NCBI RefSeq assembly: GCF_010470665.1
Contig: NZ_VOPZ01000007.1
Span: 171,106-235,105, forward strand
Origin: Desulfovibrio sp. JC022
Lineage (GTDB): Bacteria; Desulfobacterota; Desulfovibrionia; Desulfovibrionales; Desulfovibrionaceae
Direction of reading: 5' to 3'
DNA: 64,000 nt
Translations under genes and position numbers: made by a program
Notes under the pieces: generated by a model
Told to the model about the DNA's origin: nothing
Database searches by the model: none
The model's input: the letters and a program-made list of their open reading frames with translations, nothing else
In this document: positions 27,193 to 36,800 of the stretch, in pieces
How the letters are laid out: every line of letters begins with the position of its first letter
Position numbering within the stretch: the first letter of the stretch is position 1

Positions 27193-27939
27193 ATGGCAGT
27201 AATCGGCATCATAGGCGGCAGCGGTCTGGACAATCCCGATATCCTGAAAGACGCAAAGGATTCGGAAGTCTCCAATAAATGGGGTAGCCCCAGCTCCCCC
27301 ATCAAATCCGGAACAATCGCCGGAAAAGAAGTGCACATCATCGGCCGTCACGGACGCGAGCACACTATCCCCCCGACCTACGTGAACAACCGGGCCAATA
27401 TTCAGGCTCTCAAGGATCTCGGCTGCGACTGCATTCTGGCCACCACCGCAGTAGGATCATTGCGCGAAGAAATCGACCGTGGACATCTGGTCATCATCGA
27501 CCAGTTCATTGATTTCACCCGCAGGCGTGAGCTTACATTTTTCGAAAGTTTTGAGCCGCACGCCCCGGCCCACACTCCCATGGCAGAGCCTTTTGATGCC
27601 GGACTGCGCACAAAATTGAACGAAGCCTGCAAAGAACTCGGCGTTACGGTTCACGACAAAGGGACAGTAGTCACCATCGAAGGTCCCCGTTTCTCCACTC
27701 GCGCTGAATCGCATATGTTTCGCGCATGGGGAGCAGACATCATCAACATGTCCACCGCGCCTGAAGCGATTCTCGCCAACGAAGCCGGAATCCCCTACGC
27801 CGCCGTAGCCATGTCCACTGACTACGATTGCTGGAAGACCGACGAAGCACCTGTCACATGGGATGATATTCTCGCTATTTTCAAAGCCAATGCCGAGAAT
27901 GTAACTTCCATGCTGATCAAGACTATTGAAAAGATTTAG
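27193..27939 (+). CDS. mtnP: S-methyl-5'-thioadenosine phosphorylase
   Basis: Phosphorolyses methylthioadenosine, a by-product of polyamine and other SAM-using reactions, to adenine and methylthioribose-1-phosphate. The 248-aa protein begins MAVIGIIGGSGLDNPDIL; RHGREHTIPPTYVNNRANI and the FSTRAES and NMSTAPEAILANEAGI stretches are typical of the MTAP/PNP family II. I chose ATG 27193, which has AAGGAAAG upstream; an ATG at 27169 would extend into the leader. Some family members prefer inosine or methylthioinosine; given the adjacent deaminase, that is a real alternative. Confidence 0.88.
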   Translation: MAVIGIIGGSGLDNPDILKDAKDSEVSNKWGSPSSPIKSGTIAGKEVHIIGRHGREHTIPPTYVNNRANIQALKDLGCDCILATTAVGSLREEIDRGHLVIIDQFIDFTRRRELTFFESFEPHAPAHTPMAEPFDAGLRTKLNEACKELGVTVHDKGTVVTIEGPRFSTRAESHMFRAWGADIINMSTAPEAILANEAGIPYAAVAMSTDYDCWKTDEAPVTWDDILAIFKANAENVTSMLIKTIEKI

Positions 27940-27941
27940 TT

Positions 27942-28026
27942 GCCTCCGGCGGCCCTTCAGGGACCAAATAACCCTTTTGAAAAAGGGTTCTCTGGACTCT
28001 CCTAAAACTTTTATTATGGCTTCGCC
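27942..28026 (+). repeat. Intergenic GCCTCCGGCGGC repeat, copy 3
   Basis: GCCTCCGGCGGC at 27942-27953, GGACCAAAT, hairpin AACCCTTTT/AAAAGGGTT, CTCTGGACTCTCC, then ACTTTTATTATGGCTTCGCC. It begins 2 bp after the mtnP stop. Confidence 0.8.
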
Positions 28027-28058
28027 ACTGTTGACGTTAAGCTGTGCGGAATAAATTT

Positions 28059-29387
28059 ATGCAGCCGAATAAATGCGATCTAATCATCAAAGGCTCTTAC
28101 ATTCTTACCCAGAATGAGGAGCGTGAGTTAATTAAAGACGGTGCTATTGCTGTCAGCGGGAAAATTATTTCTGCTGTTGGCAAGCTGTCTGATATTGAAC
28201 AAAACTGGATTGCTGATAAAACCGTGGATTGCGGTAAATCAGTCCTTATGCCCGGATTGATTAACTCACACACTCACGTGCCTATGACGCTTATGCGCGG
28301 GGTAGCAGACGATCTGCCCCTGCTGGAATGGCTGCATAATTATATGTTTCCCATTGAATCAGGTCTGACCAAGGATTTGGTTGAATTGGGAGCGCGACTG
28401 GGTTGTGCTGAGATGGTTGCCAGCGGAACAACTGCAATATTTGACGGTTACATGTATGAAGATGTGGTCGGCAAGGCAGTTGATGAGACTGGTATGAAGG
28501 CTGTTCTGGGGGAAGGATTTTTTAAATTTCCTTCACCGTTTTTCAAAACTGCGCAGGATGCATGGGATACAATTGAAGCGTTGCATGACCAATTTGCAGA
28601 ACATGAGCGGATCAAAACTTCGGTTACACCTCATGCGGTTTTTACAACCGACCCGGATCAGTTAGCCGAAAGCATGGAACTTGCCGAGCGGCTGGATCTT
28701 CTCTGGCAGATTCATGCGGCGGAATCCGTACCTGAAACAAAGCTCACTCTGGAAACTTTCGGAAAACGGCCCATTGAGATTCTTAAAGATTATGGATTAC
28801 TGCGCGAACGCACCCGTCTGCATCACTGTGTGGATGTAACTGACGAGGAGATAGGATGGATAAAGGGCTCCGGGACTATGATCGCCCATAATCCGCAATC
28901 CAACCTGAAACTGGGCTCGGGCATCTGTCCGCTGACTAAATTCATCGCTGCCGGGGTCAATGCAGGCTTAGGTACTGATGGAGCAGCCAGCAACAACAAT
29001 CTTGATATGTTTGATGAGATGCGCACCGCAGCCATGCTCCAAAAGGGATTCCTGCGAGATCCGGAAGCAATGCCCGCACAAACAGTTCTCGATATGGCGA
29101 CCCTGTGCGGAGCTGATTTTCTGGGATTTAAGGACACCGGAGCAATTAAATCGGGCATGAAAGCGGACATCGTCGCTATAAATATGGACAAGATGCACCT
29201 TAAACCTGTATACAACCCCCTCTCGCACGTAATTTACTCCGCCGGAGGACAGGATGTCTGCCTGACGGTATGCGATGGAGAGGTCCTTTACCGTGACGGA
29301 GAATTTTTCAGCGTTGATGTTGAAATTATTTCCCGTGAAGCGGAAAAGGCCGTAGAATGGGCCTTAAAGCGGCTTGAAAGCCGCTGA
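28059..29387 (+). CDS. mtaD: Amidohydrolase: methylthioadenosine / S-adenosylhomocysteine deaminase
   Basis: Metal-dependent deaminase of the MtaD/TrzN group, 442 aa. Metal ligands appear in INSHTHVPM (HxH), the middle IHAAES and HHCVD histidines and the LGTDGAASNN aspartate. It probably deaminates methylthioadenosine and/or SAH to the inosine forms; aminodeoxyfutalosine deaminase (menaquinone route) is the main alternative because that enzyme is in the same subfamily. I chose ATG 28059 over an in-frame GTG at 28044. It lies after mtnP and the repeat. A GCGGCTT/AAGCCGC hairpin overlaps its 3' end and is followed by a T7 run (29369-29401), a likely terminator. Confidence 0.85.
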   Translation: MQPNKCDLIIKGSYILTQNEERELIKDGAIAVSGKIISAVGKLSDIEQNWIADKTVDCGKSVLMPGLINSHTHVPMTLMRGVADDLPLLEWLHNYMFPIESGLTKDLVELGARLGCAEMVASGTTAIFDGYMYEDVVGKAVDETGMKAVLGEGFFKFPSPFFKTAQDAWDTIEALHDQFAEHERIKTSVTPHAVFTTDPDQLAESMELAERLDLLWQIHAAESVPETKLTLETFGKRPIEILKDYGLLRERTRLHHCVDVTDEEIGWIKGSGTMIAHNPQSNLKLGSGICPLTKFIAAGVNAGLGTDGAASNNNLDMFDEMRTAAMLQKGFLRDPEAMPAQTVLDMATLCGADFLGFKDTGAIKSGMKADIVAINMDKMHLKPVYNPLSHVIYSAGGQDVCLTVCDGEVLYRDGEFFSVDVEIISREAEKAVEWALKRLESR

Positions 29388-29424
29388 TCGGATATTTTTT
29401 TAAGATCCAAAAACAGATTTTTCC

Positions 29425-29452
29425 TTGACAACATAGGGGAAGACTGCATATG
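29425..29452 (+). promoter_or_regulatory. Candidate promoter for the PxxKW gene
   Basis: Perfect TTGACA at 29425-29430, 16-bp spacer, CATATG at 29447-29452 (half match to -10). It would give a leader of about 75 bases. Confidence 0.4.
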
Positions 29453-29533
29453 GATTTGTGCTTTTCCAAGCAAAGATATTTAAAGATAAAACAACGCTTG
29501 TTCGCAAGCGACTTGCCAAACAGGAGGCGCTAC

Positions 29534-29824
29534 ATGGCTAAAAAGAATGCAAGAGTACACGCACTCGAAGGTGCAGAAATGACTGCTGAAGGTCTTTCTT
29601 ACAAAGGCGTAATTCTCGAAACCGTTGTTGAAAAATGTGACGGTTGTGAACGCGCAGTTGAATTCGAAGGTTCCAAATATTGTCCCAGCTACGCTCAGCC
29701 CGCTAAAAAGTGGTCTCACAGCGTATGTAACTTCGCCACCCACGTGCGTGCCGGTGTTGACAAAGAAGGTAAAGTTAAAGTTAACCCGCTTAAAGCATCC
29801 AAGCGTGCTGCACGCGGTCGCTAG
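29534..29824 (+). CDS. PxxKW family cysteine-rich protein
   Basis: Small 96-aa protein of a family named for its PxxKW motif, here PAKKW at about residues 57-61. Four cysteines are arranged CDGCERAVEF, KYCPSYAQP and SVCNF, which would suit a zinc or iron-sulfur site; the C-terminus is Lys/Arg-rich. Function is unknown. I chose ATG 29534 (MAKKNARVHALEG), which has AGGAGG upstream; the frame is open further left but without a ribosome site. The gene is monocistronic with a probable promoter and hairpins downstream. Confidence 0.85.
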   Translation: MAKKNARVHALEGAEMTAEGLSYKGVILETVVEKCDGCERAVEFEGSKYCPSYAQPAKKWSHSVCNFATHVRAGVDKEGKVKVNPLKASKRAARGR

Positions 29825-29937
29825 TATAGCACCAGCACAATTAATCATTAATTGTATTCATAGTTCATTTTATGAACACGGTGTTAGTTTCAAGCGAACA
29901 CTGTCTTTTCAGGCAAGTCGTTAACTAATATTACCGG

Positions 29938-30012
29938 AAAAACATTCTTTACGAATGTTTTTCAACTGATTCATTTCGTGTATCATGGGAGCCGGACTTG
30001 TTCCGGCTCTTC
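29938..30012 (+). terminator. Tandem hairpins after the PxxKW gene
   Basis: First: AAAAACATTC (29938-29947) with GAATGTTTTT (29953-29962), a perfect terminator-like stem. Second: AGCCGGA (29990-29996) with TCCGGCT (30002-30008), followed by CTTCTCTTT. The 257-bp gap 29825-30081 holds nothing else I can support. Confidence 0.65.
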
Positions 30013-30081
30013 TCTTTGGTACGTTAGAACGTATTTCAATTTTCTTAACCCTGTATCTGATGCATAACCGGAGATATACCC

Positions 30082-31302
30082 ATGCCCACTCAGCTTCTTT
30101 CAAAAATTGACGACATGAAAGACGCAGCTCTCGACCTCCACGCCAAGCTGGTTGCCATTCCCGCTATCGGTCCCACCAACAATGGAACCGGGGAAAAAGC
30201 AAAAGCGGACTTCCTGACCGAATACCTCAAAGTGAACGGTTTTGGTGAAGTCAAATCATACAATGCGCCGGATGACAGGGTTGAGTGCGGTTACAGGCCG
30301 AATCTGGTTACCAGAATTCCCGGTCAGGACAGCTCCAGAACATTATGGATCATCTCCCATATGGACGTTGTTCCGGTGGGAGATCTCAGCCTCTGGAAAA
30401 CTGATCCTTTTGAAATGGTACAGGACGGGGATGCCCTTTACGGACGCGGAGTGGAAGACAATCACCAAGGTCTGGTCAGCTCAGTGCTTGCAGCCAAAGC
30501 CTTGATGGATTCCGGCATGACTCCGGGCATCAATGTCGGCCTCATTTTTGTAGCTGACGAAGAAACCGGTTCCCATTACGGCCTCGAATATCTGGTCAAA
30601 GAACACGGAGACCTGTTCAAAAAGAACGACCTGTTCCTCGTACCCGATTCCGGAGAGCCTGATTCCGCACTGGTTGAAATTGCGGAAAAGTCCTCAGTCT
30701 GGTTCAAAGTCACCGTAGAAGGAAAACAGTGCCACGCATCTACTCCCGAACAGGGCGTGAACTCACTTGTGGCTGCCGCAGCCATGATCATGGAAGTACC
30801 GGAACTGAAATTCCATTTTGACGAAGAAGATGAACTTTTTTCTCCGCCACACTCCACTTTCGAACCGACCAAGAAAGAAGCCAACGTTGAAAATATCAAC
30901 ACCATTCCGGGCAAGGATGTCTTCTACATCGACTGCCGTATACTGCCCAGTTATGACCTTCAGGAAGTAATTGATCAGGTTAAGGGCATGGCTCTTTACG
31001 TTGCCGAAGAATACGGCGTAAAAATCACTGTGGATATTGAAAGCAAAAGTCAGGCTGCCCCGCCCACCCCGGTGGATTCCGAAATCGTGGAGAAAGTTGT
31101 TTTCGCGGTCAAGGAAGTTTACGGCGTGAACGCAAAACCCGGCGGAATCGGCGGCGGAACCGTTGCCGCACATCTGCGCGAACGCGGACACCAGACTGTT
31201 GTATGGTCCACCCTGCTGCATCAGGCCCACCAGCCCAATGAAAAAGGGTCCATCAGCAATACCTTGAACGACGCAAAAGTGATGGCGCTTCTGCCGTTTT
31301 AA
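30082..31302 (+). CDS. M20-family metallopeptidase (ArgE/DapE type)
   Basis: Predicted zinc-dependent amino-acid or dipeptide deacylase, 406 aa. Metal ligands of the M20 family are visible: SHMDVVPVG, GVEDNHQGLV (bridging Asp), the catalytic ADEETGS glutamates, VPDSGEPD, and the late HQAHQPNE histidine. The dimerisation lid lies at about 210-310. The substrate is not evident: succinyl-DAP or acetylornithine would fit the family, but this version is closer in feel to the archaeal-type M20 enzymes. GGAG precedes the ATG; mnmG follows by 18 bp. Confidence 0.82.
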   Translation: MPTQLLSKIDDMKDAALDLHAKLVAIPAIGPTNNGTGEKAKADFLTEYLKVNGFGEVKSYNAPDDRVECGYRPNLVTRIPGQDSSRTLWIISHMDVVPVGDLSLWKTDPFEMVQDGDALYGRGVEDNHQGLVSSVLAAKALMDSGMTPGINVGLIFVADEETGSHYGLEYLVKEHGDLFKKNDLFLVPDSGEPDSALVEIAEKSSVWFKVTVEGKQCHASTPEQGVNSLVAAAAMIMEVPELKFHFDEEDELFSPPHSTFEPTKKEANVENINTIPGKDVFYIDCRILPSYDLQEVIDQVKGMALYVAEEYGVKITVDIESKSQAAPPTPVDSEIVEKVVFAVKEVYGVNAKPGGIGGGTVAAHLRERGHQTVVWSTLLHQAHQPNEKGSISNTLNDAKVMALLPF

Positions 31303-31320
31303 GAAAATTTAGTTAATATC

Positions 31321-33204
31321 ATGATCAAAAAATCACCGCCCCCAGCTAAATTCGATCTTATTGTTTGCGGAGCGGGCCATGCAGGCTGCGAAGCCGCCAT
31401 GGCTGCTGCAAACCTTGGCCTCAAGACCCTGCTTTTGACCATCAATGTGGATCGCATCGGGCATTTGTCCTGCAACCCTGCCATCGGCGGGCTTGCTAAA
31501 GGGCACATGGTCAAAGAGATTGATGCGCTGGGCGGCTACATGGGTATGTGGTCCGATAAGGCCGGAATCCAGTTCCGCATCCTGAATACGCGCAAAGGTC
31601 CGGCAGTACGTGCCAGCCGCGCCCAGATGGACCGCAATGAATATATGCGTGTCGTCCAGAAAGATATTTTTGCGCAGGACAATCTCTGGGTCCGGCAGGC
31701 TATGGCTGAATCCCTGATCATTGAAGACGGCAAGGCTGCCGGGGTTGTGACGCAGATCGGTGAAAAATTTCATTCCCGTTCAGTGATGCTGACCACCGGG
31801 ACTTTTTTACAGGGACTGATGCACATCGGGCTGGAAAATTTCAGCGGAGGACGCATGGGCGACCCTGCATCCGTGGGCATGTCCAAAAGCCTTGAAGAAG
31901 CCGGACTGACCCTCGGCAGGCTCAAAACCGGAACAACTCCCCGCCTCCTTAAAGACTCCATTGACTACGATAAACTGGAAGAACAGCACGGAGATAATCC
32001 ACCGCAACCGTTCAGTTTTCGGACCAAGGAAATCAGCCTGCCGCAGGTTTCCTGTCACATAACATACACCAACGAAAAGGCGCACGAGGCCATACGCAGC
32101 GGCTTCGAACGTTCGCCCATGTTCACCGGAGTTATCAAGGGAACCGGAGCACGCTACTGTCCTTCCATTGAAGATAAAGTTGCGAGATTCCCGGAAAAAG
32201 ACCGCCACCAGATTTTTCTTGAGCCGGAAGGTTACGAAAGTCCTGAAGTATACCCCAGCGGTATCCCCACCAGCCTTCCGCTGGATGTGCAGAAACGCAT
32301 GATCCATTCCATCGTAGGTCTGGAACAAGCCCAGATCGTCCGTCCGGGTTACGCCATTGAGTATGATTTCGTTCCGCCCACCCAGCTCTTGCCGACCCTT
32401 GAAACCAAGGTACTCCCCGGCCTCTATCTGGCCGGGCAGATCAACGGTACTTCCGGTTACGAAGAAGCTGCGGCACAGGGCCTTTGGGCCGCCTGCAACG
32501 CTTTCTGTAAACTGACCGGGCGCGACCCGTTCCTGCTTTCCCGCGATCAGGCTTACATTGCCGTGCTGGTAGACGACCTTGTCACCAAAGGGACTCAGGA
32601 GCCGTACCGCATGTTCACTTCCCGTGCAGAATACAGACTGCTGCTACGCGAAGGCAATGCCGATCTACGCCTTACCGAAATAGGCCGCGAACTGGGATTG
32701 GTTAAAGACGAACACTGGGCACTTTATTCTGCCAAAAAGAAAGGGCTTGATGAAGTAGTGGAACTGATGAACTCCACCCGCATAAAACCGGACCAACCCA
32801 CCCGCGAGATCATTAACGAGATCGGCGGCACTGTTCCAAATAAATCAGTCACCCTTTCAGCTGTGCTGCGCCAGCCCGAACTTTCCATCGAAGACATGAA
32901 ACATTTCAGACCTGAAATTGAAAGCTATGCTGACGATATTCTCACTGAAGCGGAAACCCAAATCAAATACGAAGGGTACCTCGTCCGCCAGCAGGAACTG
33001 GTAGATAAATTCCGCAAAATGGAATCTGTCAGCCTGCCGGAAGAAATCAACTACTCTGAAGTTTCAGGGCTGACCCGTGAAGCAGTTGAAAAGCTCACGG
33101 AAGTCCGTCCCCTGACACTTGGACAGGCCAGCAGAATTTCCGGAATTACTCCGGCTGCGGTCTCTTCAATTGAGATTCATCTGAAAAAAATCGGTGCCAT
33201 TTAA
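31321..33204 (+). CDS. mnmG: tRNA uridine-5-carboxymethylaminomethyl modification enzyme MnmG
   Basis: FAD-dependent partner of MnmE that installs cmnm5 on U34 of several tRNAs. 627 aa, normal length. The FAD fold opens with LIVCGAGHAGCEAAMAAANLG, then NPAIGGLAKGH, and has the family motifs GLYLAGQINGTSGYEEAAAQG and YRMFTSRAEYRL; the C-terminal helical domain binds MnmE and tRNA. mnmE is not in the window. The wobble-U thiolase MnmA is encoded at 49986-51068. Confidence 0.97.
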   Translation: MIKKSPPPAKFDLIVCGAGHAGCEAAMAAANLGLKTLLLTINVDRIGHLSCNPAIGGLAKGHMVKEIDALGGYMGMWSDKAGIQFRILNTRKGPAVRASRAQMDRNEYMRVVQKDIFAQDNLWVRQAMAESLIIEDGKAAGVVTQIGEKFHSRSVMLTTGTFLQGLMHIGLENFSGGRMGDPASVGMSKSLEEAGLTLGRLKTGTTPRLLKDSIDYDKLEEQHGDNPPQPFSFRTKEISLPQVSCHITYTNEKAHEAIRSGFERSPMFTGVIKGTGARYCPSIEDKVARFPEKDRHQIFLEPEGYESPEVYPSGIPTSLPLDVQKRMIHSIVGLEQAQIVRPGYAIEYDFVPPTQLLPTLETKVLPGLYLAGQINGTSGYEEAAAQGLWAACNAFCKLTGRDPFLLSRDQAYIAVLVDDLVTKGTQEPYRMFTSRAEYRLLLREGNADLRLTEIGRELGLVKDEHWALYSAKKKGLDEVVELMNSTRIKPDQPTREIINEIGGTVPNKSVTLSAVLRQPELSIEDMKHFRPEIESYADDILTEAETQIKYEGYLVRQQELVDKFRKMESVSLPEEINYSEVSGLTREAVEKLTEVRPLTLGQASRISGITPAAVSSIEIHLKKIGAI

Positions 33205-33301
33205 TTATAACGCCTGTTGGTTAAAGCATTTACTTTTCAAAATCATAAAAAATAAGTATAAGTAAACAAAGGGCTTTAACATTTAATCAAGGCTGTACCA
33301 G

Positions 33302-34336
33302 ATGGCAGTAGATCAGGAATTCCTATACAAGACCCTGCGCGGTTTCGGAGATACGGGACTCCCCCAGCAGACAGTCAATATGCTGATTGTTGTCGGCTTT
33401 TGCATTATTGCCCTTGTTGCCGCCGTGCTTTGGTATAATAACAGAGAATTGAAAAAGAAGCTGAATGTTGTCCCTACAAGCTGGATTACGGATAAAGACC
33501 AGCTTGATAAAATATTTGAAACAGCTCTGGTATACCGTTCAAAAATTGATCTCAGTTTTCATTCAAAATCTGAAAAAAGACGTACCATAGCCTGCTCCAT
33601 TGACGATATAAATGAGCACCTCGTTCTCGAAATACCGGCTAACGGAAACATCGGCAAATCTTGGTTAGGACGTGAGGTGGCCGGTTTTTTCCATGTCCCC
33701 GCCAAGCAGGCCGGGATGGTTATTTTCTACAACTTTACTTCAACAATTACCGACGTTAAAACCAAAGGATCACAATACTTCAATCTGATAGTTGCACTAC
33801 CTGACCATCTGGAACAGACTCAGAAACGGGAATTTTTGCGGGTCTCGCCCCCTTCACGCCACTATGATTACACAAACATAATCCCCGACACTAAGCAGGG
33901 TGTGGCTGCCGGACTTAAATTTATCGCCACCAACGGCGAATATGCTCCCGGACACATGGGCGGAAAAGACGCCAATGTATTCCTTTCGGATATCTCCGGT
34001 GGCGGGCTCTCCCTTGAGCTGACCCACATGACTGGTAAACGGGCTTCGAGATTCAAGATCAACAAAGGTCAGAATTTTCTGGTATTGCTTAGCCTTGTTG
34101 ATTTCGGTGATAGAGGCATTGTACGCCATCTTTTTGTCACCAAAATCAGACGAGTATTCATCGACCCCACTCAGGGAAGGGCACAGCTTGGGCTTTCATT
34201 TGAGTCGCAATTTATGGGATTTGATGAAGACACCAAAAAGCCCAAATGGGAAAAAGTTGGCAACAACGGTTGCCCGGAAATGGACGACTGGACCTATAAC
34301 CTTTACCTTGAGCTATACAGAGAAGGTAATGAATAA
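33302..34336 (+). CDS. Membrane-anchored PilZ-domain protein (c-di-GMP receptor)
   Basis: 344 aa. One membrane helix (about 25-44) is followed by a flagellar-brake-like N-terminal domain (about 65-165, YcgR-N-like) and a PilZ domain. The two c-di-GMP-binding motifs are present: RxxxR as Arg176-Arg180 (REFLR) and DxSxxG as Asp230-Ser232-Gly235. This is the architecture of a YcgR-type motility brake, here tethered to the inner membrane. A GTTAAAGC/GCTTTAAC inverted repeat (33220-33280) lies just upstream. A diguanylate cyclase gene lies 3.6 kb downstream. Confidence 0.82.
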   Translation: MAVDQEFLYKTLRGFGDTGLPQQTVNMLIVVGFCIIALVAAVLWYNNRELKKKLNVVPTSWITDKDQLDKIFETALVYRSKIDLSFHSKSEKRRTIACSIDDINEHLVLEIPANGNIGKSWLGREVAGFFHVPAKQAGMVIFYNFTSTITDVKTKGSQYFNLIVALPDHLEQTQKREFLRVSPPSRHYDYTNIIPDTKQGVAAGLKFIATNGEYAPGHMGGKDANVFLSDISGGGLSLELTHMTGKRASRFKINKGQNFLVLLSLVDFGDRGIVRHLFVTKIRRVFIDPTQGRAQLGLSFESQFMGFDEDTKKPKWEKVGNNGCPEMDDWTYNLYLELYREGNE

Positions 34337-34436
34337 TTAAGGTTGTTGACACAAGCAGTACATAATAAGTAGATATTAGATCAGACTTAATTTCTATTTA
34401 TGAGAATCAGGAATAACCGCAAAAAGGAGAATTGAA

Positions 34437-35255
34437 TTGGACGACGGTTCTGAAGGCCGATTGTGGGCCAAAATGGTCAATATTTTTAAAAAATCAGACT
34501 CCCCCCTTGAAGAGCACATCCTCGAAGCAAGCGAAGACGGCGAAATCAAAGATGAAGTCGTTTCCATGCTGCTCAATGTCCTTGAACTCAAGGATACCGA
34601 AGCCAGCGAAATAATGATTCCCCGCACTGATATGATCGGCGTTGAAATAAACGGCGGTCTGGCAGATGTTGCGCAGGAGATCATTGAGCATGGACACTCC
34701 CGCATCCCTGTCTATCAGGAAACCAAAGACCGAATCGTAGGAATTATTCACGCCAAAGATATTATTGCCCCGCTTCTCAGCGGAAGCACCGAAACTCCGC
34801 TTGAAGAAATTATGCGGAAACCTTTCTTTGTTTCTGAGAATGTCAAAGTCAAAACCCTGCTTAAAGAGTTTCAGACCGGCCGCATTCATATGGCTATCCT
34901 TCAAGACGAGTACGGTGGAACATCCGGCCTGATCACCATGGAAGACGTACTGGAAGAAATCGTCGGTGATATTTCCGATGAACATGATGCCGACCGTCCT
35001 TCAGACTTTGAAGAACTGGAAAACGGTAAATTCCTTATATCCGGCAGGGTTCCCCTGACTGAAGTCTCTGAAAAACTCGACCTTAGCCTCGATTCCGAAC
35101 ATGTGGAATCAATCGGCGGCTATATTTCAGAGCTGACCGGGCGAATTCCCCATGTTGGAGAATTCATCAATATTTCGGGCTACAAATTCACTGTACACGA
35201 AGGTGATGCCAAACAAATCATTTCAATCCTCATAGACCCACCGACCGGTAACTAG
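34437..35255 (+). CDS. CorC/HlyC-type CBS-domain protein
   Basis: Cytosolic 272-aa protein with a CBS pair (about 55-180; MIPRTDMIGVE, HSRIPVYQETKDRIVGIIHAKDI, MAILQDEYGGTSGLITMED) and a C-terminal CorC_HlyC transporter-associated domain. It lacks the membrane DUF21 domain, so it matches YbeX/CorC, associated with magnesium and ribosome homeostasis. Start is TTG 34437 with AAGGAGA 6 bp upstream. lnt starts 1 bp after the stop; the corC-lnt pair is also found in E. coli. Confidence 0.88.
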   Translation: MDDGSEGRLWAKMVNIFKKSDSPLEEHILEASEDGEIKDEVVSMLLNVLELKDTEASEIMIPRTDMIGVEINGGLADVAQEIIEHGHSRIPVYQETKDRIVGIIHAKDIIAPLLSGSTETPLEEIMRKPFFVSENVKVKTLLKEFQTGRIHMAILQDEYGGTSGLITMEDVLEEIVGDISDEHDADRPSDFEELENGKFLISGRVPLTEVSEKLDLSLDSEHVESIGGYISELTGRIPHVGEFINISGYKFTVHEGDAKQIISILIDPPTGN

Positions 35256-35256
35256 A

Positions 35257-36783
35257 ATGCATCCAGCTGTTCCGATTCTTATTGCAATGCTGTCCGCAGG
35301 ACTCGGTTATGCCACCCCCCTGCTCCATCTCCCTGCTGCAATCCTAGCCTTCCCGCTGGCTCTCGGCATGATTGCATTTTCAGCTGCGTCACCGCGCAAG
35401 GCCCTTAAACAAGGCTGGATAGCCGGGTCATTAGCCGCGCTGGCCTGCATGTACTGGATAGCTTATCCGGTAGGTGTTTACGGCGGACTGTCGTGGGCTT
35501 TGGCTATCCCCTGCCCTATTCTGGTCGCCATGCTGATCGGTGCATATTATGCTGGCTACACCTATATTCTAAGCCATGCGGCCCGTGCCTTACCGCCCTT
35601 TGCACTATTCATATTCAGCGGCCTGCTCTGGACCAGCATGGAAACCGCGCAAGGATATCTGTTCTCCGGATTTCCATGGATGACTTTATCTTCAGCACTG
35701 GCTTTCAGGCCGGAGTGGATTCAGGGAGCTGCTTTTATCGGAGCCTACGGTCTTTCAGGACTGCTGGTTTCCGTGGCTACCGCTATCCTGTGCTGCAAAG
35801 TATCCCATCCGGCAAAGATCTGGGCTATCTCAGTGGTCATGCTTATCATCATCCTCGGTGGAATGCGTACCAGCCCGGAACAATTTTCCAATCTGGTGAA
35901 AACCGGTGACACATCCATCGGACTGATTCAAGGCAATATTGATCAGGCCAAGAAGTGGGATGCCAAATACAAAAAAACAACTTTCGAAAAATATCTGCGC
36001 CTGAGCAGAGAGGTTATAGACAAGACTGATCTTGTTATCTGGCCGGAAACAGCCATGCCTTTCTATCTACAGGACGGCGGAATCATGCGCGCGGAATTAA
36101 TTAATTTCGCCACTGAAACCAAAACCCCCGTCCTGACCGGTGCCCCCGGATACGTACTTCACAGCAAGGGCAACTTCTCGCTCTACAACCGGGCCTATCT
36201 TATCTCACCGGATAAAAAATACATGGACTGGTACGATAAAGCACACCTCGTGCCTTTCGGTGAATATATGCCTTTTAAGGAATTCCTGCCCCTTGGCAAG
36301 CTGGTGCAGGGCGCAGGGGATTTTCTGCCCGGTTCCGACGCATCTCCGCTGCAAAGCGGCAACCTTGCTATGGGTATGCTCATTTGTTATGAAGGTATCT
36401 TCCCGGAACTGGCACAGGAACGGGTGAAAAAAGGTGCCAACATATTTATAAACATCAGTAATGACGCATGGTACGGCGACACATCCGCTCCGCGGCAGCA
36501 TCTCAATCTGGTAACAATGAGAGCTGTGGAACAGGGTCGCTATATGCTAAGAGGCACCAACACCGGAATCTCCGCCTGCATTGATCCGCTGGGCCGGATC
36601 AGCCACGCCACCGGCCTTTTTGTCGACGCGGCAGTAGCGGCTGATGCCGAACTCATGGGCGGCAATACGTTTTACCACGCAAACTACAAAACAGTTACAA
36701 CGACCCCGTTGATAATGACCCTGTTTGCCGCAATATGGATAATTATAAACCGCCGCAAAAATCCGGCGGGAATTAAAATATAA
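35257..36783 (+). CDS. lnt: Apolipoprotein N-acyltransferase
   Basis: Adds the third acyl chain to lipoproteins in the inner membrane. 508 aa with about six N-terminal membrane helices, a periplasmic nitrilase-like domain (about 220-470) and a last helix. The catalytic triad is readable: Glu in IWPETAMPF, Lys in YDKAHLVPFGEY and Cys in MLICYEGIFPE. It abuts corC (1-bp gap), so the two are coupled. Confidence 0.95.
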   Translation: MHPAVPILIAMLSAGLGYATPLLHLPAAILAFPLALGMIAFSAASPRKALKQGWIAGSLAALACMYWIAYPVGVYGGLSWALAIPCPILVAMLIGAYYAGYTYILSHAARALPPFALFIFSGLLWTSMETAQGYLFSGFPWMTLSSALAFRPEWIQGAAFIGAYGLSGLLVSVATAILCCKVSHPAKIWAISVVMLIIILGGMRTSPEQFSNLVKTGDTSIGLIQGNIDQAKKWDAKYKKTTFEKYLRLSREVIDKTDLVIWPETAMPFYLQDGGIMRAELINFATETKTPVLTGAPGYVLHSKGNFSLYNRAYLISPDKKYMDWYDKAHLVPFGEYMPFKEFLPLGKLVQGAGDFLPGSDASPLQSGNLAMGMLICYEGIFPELAQERVKKGANIFINISNDAWYGDTSAPRQHLNLVTMRAVEQGRYMLRGTNTGISACIDPLGRISHATGLFVDAAVAADAELMGGNTFYHANYKTVTTTPLIMTLFAAIWIIINRRKNPAGIKI

Positions 36784-36800
36784 AGGAATTACACCAGAAC

